This document shows, piece by piece, positions 1 through 6,411 of a DNA stretch of 12,778 bases; the first letter of the stretch is position 1, and each line of letters begins with the position of its first letter. Position numbers and translations under genes: made by a program. The notes beneath the pieces were generated by a model. That model was given only the letters and a program-made list of their open reading frames with translations. It made no database searches and had not been told where the DNA came from. Source of the DNA: JAIOYV01 sp964388245. GTDB lineage: Bacteria > Bacteroidota > Bacteroidia > Bacteroidales > M50B96. The stretch lies in NCBI GenBank assembly GCA_964388245.1, contig CAYLZH010000141.1:1-12778 (forward strand), written 5' to 3'.

Positions 1-254
1 CATTCGATATTATTTATCTGAATTATTTCACTGACTTTAATTCAGCATATACTTATTTCGAAAGTTTGCTACCTTGTATAAAGCCATCAACAATTGTGAT
101 AGTTGGATTCATTCATCAGTCATCAGCGGCAGAAATTTTTTGGAACAAACTAATTGCCAATCAGCAAGTCAGGCAATCAATCGATCTGTTCAATATTGGA
201 ATATTGTTTTTTAACGAAGGATTACAAAAAGAAAATTTCATTGTAAAATTCTGA
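1..254 (+). CDS. Class I SAM-dependent methyltransferase-like protein, C-terminal fragment
   Basis: The frame is open from the left edge (first full codon at base 3) to TGA at 252-254, giving 83 residues of a gene that begins outside the window. The ending 'IDLFNIGILFF...KENFIVKF' matches the C-terminus of a class I (Rossmann-fold) methyltransferase family common in Bacteroidota, whose members typically end IDLF-x-(I/L)-G-(I/L)-V-F-F ... EHF-x-(I/L)-R-F. The preceding 'YFESLLPCIKPSTIVIVGFIH' corresponds to the strand usually reading LP...DS-hydrophobic-DDIHWS. Here the usual acidic pair before IH is replaced by Gly-Phe, and the usual 'IDGNH' strand reads 'IYLNYFTD'. Catalytic or binding residues may therefore have been lost. 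The substrate is unknown. The family call rests on my memory of these motifs; the SAM-binding GxGxG region is not in the window. Confidence 0.7.
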   Translation, partial: FDIIYLNYFTDFNSAYTYFESLLPCIKPSTIVIVGFIHQSSAAEIFWNKLIANQQVRQSIDLFNIGILFFNEGLQKENFIVKF

Positions 255-323
255 CATGCTTCGGTAAAAATCGCAGATCGTATATTAAAATAACTACATT
301 CGTATCCCTAAAAATTATTTTCT

Positions 324-2078
324 ATGAAATCGAAAAATATAATCCTTATTCTTATTAGTATTTTATTTGCAGACTATTCTTACACTCAATCACTTCCTAT
401 TGCTCTTGACGGCCGGTTTGACGATTGGGCAACTGCAGGATCATCTTTTACCGATACCCAGGGCGATGGCGGGGCGTTCGATCTGATATCATTTTCAGTC
501 TCGAACGACAGTGCTTACCTGTATATAAAATTTAGCCTGGCTGATGAATTTCAACTGAACAGCAGCAATGATCTTTTTCTTGAGCTCGACACCGACAATG
601 ATGCAGCTACCGGATATTTAGTAAATGGCATTGGGGCTGAGTTAGGCTGGAAATTAGGTGGAAGATATGGCTATTTTAATTATGGTGGATCGAGCTTGTA
701 CATCGAACATAACGATATTGAGTTTTATGCACTTCCTACAGTTACATCCACGCAATTCGAAATGGCCATAAGCCGAAATGCCTATCCCGATAATGTAAAT
801 CCATTATTCAATGGCGATACGATAAAAATCTGTTTTGTCGATCAGGGAACCAACGGAGATATGATGCCAAACACCGGCCAATATTTCGAATACATTTTTG
901 ACGAAAGTCCTGTTCAGGTTTATCAACCAATTGATTTGCAAAAAAACGACAGCCTGCACATACGATTGCTGAGTTATAATACCCTGTATAGTGGTTTAGT
1001 CGATCTTCAGCGACAGCCTGCATTTGAGCGAATAATCTCCACAATTAATCCTGATATTATAACTTTTAATGAATGTTGGAATGTTCAATGGTACGAAGCC
1101 CGGGACCTTCTCGATACCTGGCTACCTCTTCAGGGAGGCGCATCATGGAACTGTTGGAAAATTGACGGATCGAACATTACCTGCTCCCGGTTTCCGATAC
1201 AACAAAACTGGAAAATATTACCCGACCGCCGAATCACAGCTTCGCTGATAGACCTCCCCGTTGAATATGTGCATGATATGGTCGTTATAAATGCCCATTT
1301 CAAATGCTGCGATGGCGACACAACCCGGCAACGCGAGGCTGATGCGTTTATTAATTTTGTAAGAGACATAAAACTACCTGGCGGTTTAATTGATGTACCC
1401 TGGGGAACACCATTTGTGCTGAGTGGCGATTTAAATCTTGTTGGTGAAAGTCAGCAGCTAAGCACATTGCTTACAGGCGATATTCAGGATACTGTCCAGT
1501 TTGGAAGTCCGATTTCACCCGATTGGGATGGTACAGATTTGAATGATATCATATCTTTTCTTACAGATCAGAGAATGGCCTATACCTGGCTGGATAACTC
1601 CAGTAGCTATTGGCCCGGCAGACTTGATTTTGCTATTGCAAGCGAACAGGACCTTGTGCTTGAAAAAGCCTATACAGTAAATACTTTAGTAATGTCAACA
1701 TCGAGGTTAACACAGTATGGACTGCAGCAAACCGACACAGAAACCGCTTCGGATCATTTACCAAAAATAACTGATTTTTCAATCCCTCTTATTCTTGAAA
1801 ATCAAGGCTTAAACAATAAAGATGAGCAAATTGAAGTATTTCCCAATCCGGCAAACGATATTGTATATGTCAGGATTACCAATAGTCAACAAAACGACTT
1901 TAATGTAATCTTGCACGATGTGTTTGGCAATACTATTTTAATTCCTGATTCTAAAAAAAACTTTCATTCGAAAAATATTTATTCATTATCTGTAAGTGAT
2001 TTGAAACCCGGCATGTATCTTTTAAGTATTAATACAAAAGGTAATAAATTGATTGAAAAACTTACCATTACGAAATAA
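324..2078 (+). CDS. Secreted CBM9-like / endonuclease-exonuclease-phosphatase (EEP) protein with T9SS type A sorting domain
   Basis: The 584-residue protein is probably exported and surface-attached or released by T9SS. Residues 1-21 form a signal peptide (MKSKNIILILISILFA core). Residues about 26-195 resemble a CBM9-like/DOMON beta-sandwich: 'LDGRFDDW' opening, 'AYLYIKFSL', 'LFLELDTDNDAATGY'. Residues about 212-488 are an EEP hydrolase with its catalytic set visible: N219 (SYNT), E250 (FNE), H325 (NAHF), D369 and N371 (GDLN), D435 (RLDF), and D477-H478 (SDHLP). Such domains cleave phosphodiester or phosphomonoester bonds with a divalent metal. The substrate could be nucleic acid, a phospholipid head group or a phosphosugar; sequence does not decide. 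Residues about 503-584 are a type A sorting domain (VFPNPANDIVYV ... LKPGMYLLSI ... KLTITK). The ATG at 324 sits directly before the signal peptide; a weak -7-like TACATTCG lies at 295-302. The GH130-receiver gene follows after 12 bp, so co-transcription is likely. Confidence 0.9.
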   Translation: MKSKNIILILISILFADYSYTQSLPIALDGRFDDWATAGSSFTDTQGDGGAFDLISFSVSNDSAYLYIKFSLADEFQLNSSNDLFLELDTDNDAATGYLVNGIGAELGWKLGGRYGYFNYGGSSLYIEHNDIEFYALPTVTSTQFEMAISRNAYPDNVNPLFNGDTIKICFVDQGTNGDMMPNTGQYFEYIFDESPVQVYQPIDLQKNDSLHIRLLSYNTLYSGLVDLQRQPAFERIISTINPDIITFNECWNVQWYEARDLLDTWLPLQGGASWNCWKIDGSNITCSRFPIQQNWKILPDRRITASLIDLPVEYVHDMVVINAHFKCCDGDTTRQREADAFINFVRDIKLPGGLIDVPWGTPFVLSGDLNLVGESQQLSTLLTGDIQDTVQFGSPISPDWDGTDLNDIISFLTDQRMAYTWLDNSSSYWPGRLDFAIASEQDLVLEKAYTVNTLVMSTSRLTQYGLQQTDTETASDHLPKITDFSIPLILENQGLNNKDEQIEVFPNPANDIVYVRITNSQQNDFNVILHDVFGNTILIPDSKKNFHSKNIYSLSVSDLKPGMYLLSINTKGNKLIEKLTITK

Positions 2079-2090
2079 ATATTTTTTGAT

Positions 2091-3944
2091 ATGAGTACAA
2101 CAGTCAGTCGCAAAGGAGTGCAATTTCTTCCCGATCCGAAAAGAATAATCGCAAGGTTCTTTTTTCCAGGAGGTGAAGCCCGTGCCAAATCGATAATTAA
2201 AAAAGTTATAGGAATGCCCGATCAGGCAGCCTCACTTGTACTTAACCAATCGCTGCGTGAGTTTTCTGCAAGACACAGAAATGTTTCAAGAGTCTATCAG
2301 AAGCATTACGAAAGAGCTCGCGACATTATGAATGGCCGGGCAGGTGATTTGAATCAACTATCGGATTATAAGAAAATGCTGATCGGAGCATATTTTACGA
2401 ATGAATATTCGATTGAATCGGCAGCATTCTTTAATCCGTCCATGGTTGAGGATCCTGATCAATCGGGCTTGCAGGAAGGAAATAAGCGCGTTATTATTAG
2501 TTTCAGGGCAACGGGCGAAGGACATATCTCATCTATTGTTTTCCGAAGTGGTATCCTTGATAAAAATAATAACCTTGTTTTACAACCCCCTGGAAATTTA
2601 TTGGATGAAGCTGAAGGTATCAGAAACTATGTTTATCAGAAGGAAGCATTTTGCAAAAAGCTTCAGGAAATGAAAATCGAAGAAAAGATTGTTAAACATG
2701 TAATGGACAAACTCCGGTTCGAATTCGACTATAATGAGCTTAATCATGCCATAGAAGCATCGATCCATGAAATGCAACCCGATCTGACCCAGAAAAAGAT
2801 GTTACAGTCGATAACCTGGTTGGCCGATTCTCACTACGAAATTTCATTCTCATACGATACAGGGCTGTCCGAAAGGGTAGTATTTCCTATTGCTGCTGCT
2901 GAAAGTAATGGAATTGAAGATGCCCGGTTTGTGAAGTTTACCGACGATGACGGAAGCATAAAATATTACGGTACCTACACGGCATATAACGGGTATACCA
3001 TTCTTCCCAAGATGATTGAAACAAAGGATTTTTACAAATTCAACATCATGCCCATTCATGGGGAAAATGCACACAACAAAGGAATGGCCTTGTTTCCGCG
3101 TAAAATTAACGGACAATATGCCATGCTCGCCCGATTGGATGGTGTCAACAATTATATCATGTATTCTGATGATATAAACCTCTGGCATCAGGCAATACGA
3201 ATTCAGGAACCAAAATTCCCCTGGGAGTTTATTCAAATCGGGAACTGTGGATCGCCAATTGAAACAGAACACGGATGGTTGGTGATTACACATGGTGTGG
3301 GAACTATGCGTAAATATTCGCTTGGGGCAACCCTGCTCGATCTAAACGATCCAACAAAAATCATCGGACAATTAAGCGAACCACTACTTACTCCGAACGA
3401 GGAAGAACGTGAAGGCTATGTACCCAATGTTGTTTATTCCTGTGGTTCTATCATTCATAACGGTGAATTAATAATTCCTTATGCTGCATCGGATACTGCA
3501 TCGACATATGCCACCGTTCCACTCGATGAGCTTTTCAATGTTTTAATTCCGTCGGATGCACAAAAGCGCAAGAACGGAACTTCATCAAAAGCAAAAATTC
3601 TTATTGTCGAAGATGAGGTGATGAACCAGAAATTAATCGCAGGCATCTTAAAAACGGCCAACTATGAGGTAGAAGTTGCCCCGGATGGGATTGTAGCATT
3701 GATGAAAATTGGCCAGGATAAATTTGATTTGATACTTTCAGATATTTCAATGCCCAATCTTGACGGATACCAATTGCTCGACTACATGAAACAAAATAAA
3801 ATTGAAATTCCGGTAGCTTTTATGACAAGCCATACAAGTGATAAAGAAGAGGCCAAAGGGCTAAAAATGGGAGCAGTTGAATACATCAGGAAACCCATCG
3901 ATAAGGATATCCTGTTGCTTAGGCTTGAGAAAATCCTTGAGTAA
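2091..3944 (+). CDS. GH130-family glycoside phosphorylase/hydrolase fused to a response-regulator receiver domain
   Basis: The 617-residue protein has no signal peptide and should be cytoplasmic. Residues about 100-480 look like the five-bladed beta-propeller of GH130: first blade 'FFNPSMV...RVIISFRATGEGH' (113-145), then 'GIEDARFVKF' (274-283) with 'YYGTYTAYNG' (292-301), 'MALFPRKINGQYAMLARLDG' (332-351), 'IQIGNCGSPIETEHGWLVITHG' (381-402), and 'GYVPNVVYSCGSIIHNGELIIPYAASD' (442-468). GH130 enzymes phosphorolyse or hydrolyse beta-mannosides; D277 in 'EDAR' is my guess for the general acid. A mostly helical insert (about 170-245) separates the first two blades, and about 100 residues precede the propeller. 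Residues 500-617 are a full receiver domain: acidic pair E507/D508, phosphoacceptor D551 (SDISMPNLDG), T579, Y598 and K601 (RKP). The linker is about 486-500. The ATG at 2091 begins 12 bp after the EEP gene. A receiver on a GH130 enzyme is unusual and suggests phosphorylation control. Substrate and kinase are unknown. Confidence 0.85.
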   Translation: MSTTVSRKGVQFLPDPKRIIARFFFPGGEARAKSIIKKVIGMPDQAASLVLNQSLREFSARHRNVSRVYQKHYERARDIMNGRAGDLNQLSDYKKMLIGAYFTNEYSIESAAFFNPSMVEDPDQSGLQEGNKRVIISFRATGEGHISSIVFRSGILDKNNNLVLQPPGNLLDEAEGIRNYVYQKEAFCKKLQEMKIEEKIVKHVMDKLRFEFDYNELNHAIEASIHEMQPDLTQKKMLQSITWLADSHYEISFSYDTGLSERVVFPIAAAESNGIEDARFVKFTDDDGSIKYYGTYTAYNGYTILPKMIETKDFYKFNIMPIHGENAHNKGMALFPRKINGQYAMLARLDGVNNYIMYSDDINLWHQAIRIQEPKFPWEFIQIGNCGSPIETEHGWLVITHGVGTMRKYSLGATLLDLNDPTKIIGQLSEPLLTPNEEEREGYVPNVVYSCGSIIHNGELIIPYAASDTASTYATVPLDELFNVLIPSDAQKRKNGTSSKAKILIVEDEVMNQKLIAGILKTANYEVEVAPDGIVALMKIGQDKFDLILSDISMPNLDGYQLLDYMKQNKIEIPVAFMTSHTSDKEEAKGLKMGAVEYIRKPIDKDILLLRLEKILE

Positions 3945-4023
3945 AATTAACCCGAATTTTTATCAACACGTGATATAACCGGCAAACAAGAATTTATATA
4001 AGTCTGATTAGCACATTGAGAAT

Positions 4024-6234
4024 CTAAAAATAGGGTTCTGCAATCAGCCACGAAAAAAGGTATGAGATAACACTTTCGGCACCCTGGTTATTGTTGATGG
4101 CATATTCTTCGATACCATCGTGGCACCCCTTGGTTTCACTGTCATACAGCGGTAGTAGTAAGTCATTATTTCCAAAAAACCAGGTAAAGGATCTCTTTAG
4201 TTTTTCTTTACTGATATCATCCTTTTTAAATCGATGAATGGTATGGTACAAAAAAACCATAGCAAAAGCATCGATAGGTTGTTGAGCAAAACCCGGAAGT
4301 TCTTCCTTGCTGAATAGCCAAAAACGGTTTCCGATAAGCGATAGATGATCGGCCGGTAAACAAATACTTTCAATAAAATCTGCCGTAATCTCGGCTACTT
4401 TTAAATGATGTTTAGAATGTGTAAGGCTGTAAGCTTTATATAATGATGCAGGCAGCAATCCATTGTCGTATGTAAGCGAAGGCTCATACCAAAGCCAATT
4501 ATTATGTTGATTTTTTTCGTACAAATCGCATAACATATCGGCCAGTTTATGCAAAAGTTTTAAATAATGCTCATGATCTGGGAATCGTTTCAAATAATGA
4601 TAGAATCCCAGAATACAATTGGCGTAACCTCTTGCGTACTTTAAATGGTCAATCTGCCCCTGCGATCTGGAAAAAAGTTCAATTGCAAGGTTAAATACCG
4701 AATCGGAAGAGGCAAAACGAACAATATATCCAAGTGCCCAAACAGCCCTGCCAAAAGCATCATCCGATCCCTTAACCTCAATTGTATCGCGTTCGAATGT
4801 CAGGAAATTTTTGAAGCTACCATCCTCGTTTTGCATAAACATTAAAAACGAAAGATACCTCCATACGTATGAATTAAATTTTTCGTCCTTGAAACGGTGA
4901 TAGGCTTTCAGGCTAAGGATCAATGCCCTTGAGACATCATCGAGGCAATATCCTTTATGGTAATCAGGTATGCAGTATCGGCTATGTTGAAGGATGCCTG
5001 TATTGTCCGATAATCGTTCGATGTGTGTAAAATCAAATTCAGGAATTTTGAAATCATAAAAATCATTTTCTTTGCTTGCAAAATTCATCGATCCAGCAGC
5101 CTCTTCACATACACTAATGTACTGCCCTCCTACCCTTTGCCAACTTACACTTTGACCGTATGCAAATGCATTCGTCTGTAACGATTTCATTTTCTCAGGC
5201 TGATCGAACAGACTACTAACGGCAATTGCCAGTTCATCGTGTTTTCCAAAATCGAACAAAACACCGCGTCCATCGGCGAGTAATTCCTCGGCATGCCAAT
5301 AGGGTGTAGATACTACTGCAGCTCCGGCTGCTACAGCATACGATAATGTTCCGCTGGTTATTTGGGCTTTGTTAAGATAGGGTGTAACATAAACATCGGT
5401 TGACAGTAAATAATTACAAAGATCTTCTTCACTAACATATTGATTTATAAATATTATACTATGATCAACTTTGAGTTGTATTGCCAAACCTTTGAGGTAA
5501 TCCCTGTATTTTTCACCTTCGTGCTGGATAATATGTGGATGGGTTTTACCCAGGATGACATATATGGCATCGGGATGTTTTTCGAGTATCATGGGCATTG
5601 CCCTGATAGCAGTTTCAATTCCTTTGCTGCGACCAATAAGCCCGAATGTCATTATTACTTTTTTATCTTTCCATTCTTCCGGCTTTCCAGATAATTTCGA
5701 TTTATATGCCTTAAAATCAGGAACTCCATGTTCGATCCTTGCTATTTTATGATGAGGAATATCGAATGAATCGTGCAAAAAATCAATTGCAAGCGAGCTC
5801 ATTACAACTACTTTTTCAGAATACCCGGCGATTTTTTTTAATACTTCTTTCTGATGAAAACCGGGTTTCTGAAGAACTGTATGAAAAGTAGTAATTATCG
5901 GAATCCTTATTTTTCGCATTAAAGGCAATAATAACAGGCCTGCTTCGCCACCAAATATCCCGTACTCATGTTGCACTATGCATATATCCGCCCCTGAGTC
6001 GTTAATGTAATGCGAAATAGTGTGATATTCTTCCTTATTATGATCATGGATTGTTTTAGAAACAAAATCGGGATAATCATAACTTTTACCCTCTTCATTC
6101 ATTGCAATCACCTCTATATCAATATTTTTTTCCTGAGAATTGCCGGCAAGTATGATTGCATTGACAAGATTCTCCGTAAAAGTTGCTATTCCGCATTTAC
6201 GGGGAGGATAATTTCCAATACATAAGATTTTCAT
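4024..6234 (-). CDS. GT4-type glycosyltransferase fused to a C-terminal (alpha/alpha)-toroid domain
   Basis: The 736-residue protein has no signal peptide. Residues 1-380 are a GT-B glycosyltransferase. The N-terminal Rossmann half starts 'KILCIGNYPPRKCGIATFTENL' and includes 'QHEYGIFGGEAG' (88-98). The GT1/GT4 half includes 'FGLIGRSKGIETAI' (197-210; R202 and K204 are likely donor-phosphate contacts), 'LLSTDVYVTPYLNKAQITSGTLSYAVAAGAAVVSTPYWHAEELLADGRG'-type sequence (277-324) and 'FDFG'. The usual E-x7-E of GT4 enzymes is absent from the 290-305 stretch. I recall this ITSGTL...STPYWHAEELL form in a distinct subgroup, so it need not mean inactivity. Residues about 400-736 form an all-helical toroid resembling six-hairpin glycosidase folds, with conserved acids in 'GYCLDDVSRAL' (428-438), 'GSDDAFGRAVWALGY' (489-503), 'WYEPSLTYDNGLLPASLY' (582-599) and 'QPIDAF' (652-657). 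It converges on the GH130-receiver gene with a 79-bp gap. Donor and acceptor cannot be read from sequence. Confidence 0.85.
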   Translation of the reverse strand: MKILCIGNYPPRKCGIATFTENLVNAIILAGNSQEKNIDIEVIAMNEEGKSYDYPDFVSKTIHDHNKEEYHTISHYINDSGADICIVQHEYGIFGGEAGLLLLPLMRKIRIPIITTFHTVLQKPGFHQKEVLKKIAGYSEKVVVMSSLAIDFLHDSFDIPHHKIARIEHGVPDFKAYKSKLSGKPEEWKDKKVIMTFGLIGRSKGIETAIRAMPMILEKHPDAIYVILGKTHPHIIQHEGEKYRDYLKGLAIQLKVDHSIIFINQYVSEEDLCNYLLSTDVYVTPYLNKAQITSGTLSYAVAAGAAVVSTPYWHAEELLADGRGVLFDFGKHDELAIAVSSLFDQPEKMKSLQTNAFAYGQSVSWQRVGGQYISVCEEAAGSMNFASKENDFYDFKIPEFDFTHIERLSDNTGILQHSRYCIPDYHKGYCLDDVSRALILSLKAYHRFKDEKFNSYVWRYLSFLMFMQNEDGSFKNFLTFERDTIEVKGSDDAFGRAVWALGYIVRFASSDSVFNLAIELFSRSQGQIDHLKYARGYANCILGFYHYLKRFPDHEHYLKLLHKLADMLCDLYEKNQHNNWLWYEPSLTYDNGLLPASLYKAYSLTHSKHHLKVAEITADFIESICLPADHLSLIGNRFWLFSKEELPGFAQQPIDAFAMVFLYHTIHRFKKDDISKEKLKRSFTWFFGNNDLLLPLYDSETKGCHDGIEEYAINNNQGAESVISYLFSWLIAEPYF

Positions 6235-6246
6235 AGTACCTGTTTT

Positions 6247-6258
6247 AGTAATATTACT
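6247..6258. promoter_or_regulatory. Perfect 12-bp palindrome AGTAATATTACT before the GT4 gene
   Basis: AGTAATATTACT is its own reverse complement and ends 13 bp before the ATG of the glycosyltransferase gene (which reads leftward from 6234). It could be an operator or merely AT-rich chance sequence. The 177-bp gap 6235-6411 also holds CAGGTC (6323-6328) pairing with GACCTG (6364-6369) over a long loop. I found no convincing TAnnTTTG promoter there. Confidence 0.2.
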
Positions 6259-6411
6259 CTACATGTTATTAGGGCTTTATGTTTCGTTTTTTGACCTAAT
6301 GTGGTACAATTTACAAAAAAAACAGGTCGTCTGCTTATTGTTATCAAATAATCAATTGCAAATGACCTGCTTATATATGCTGCTAATGCTTTAACTTATA
6401 CTGAGATTAGA

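Noticed and set aside
2850..3293. 147-codon open frame antisense to the GH130 region.
   Set aside because: The opposite strand encodes conserved GH130 motifs throughout; the antisense translation shows no domain.
3945..4023. Bidirectional terminator between the convergent GH130-receiver and glycosyltransferase genes.
   Set aside because: No stem with a T run could be found by eye in the 79-bp gap.
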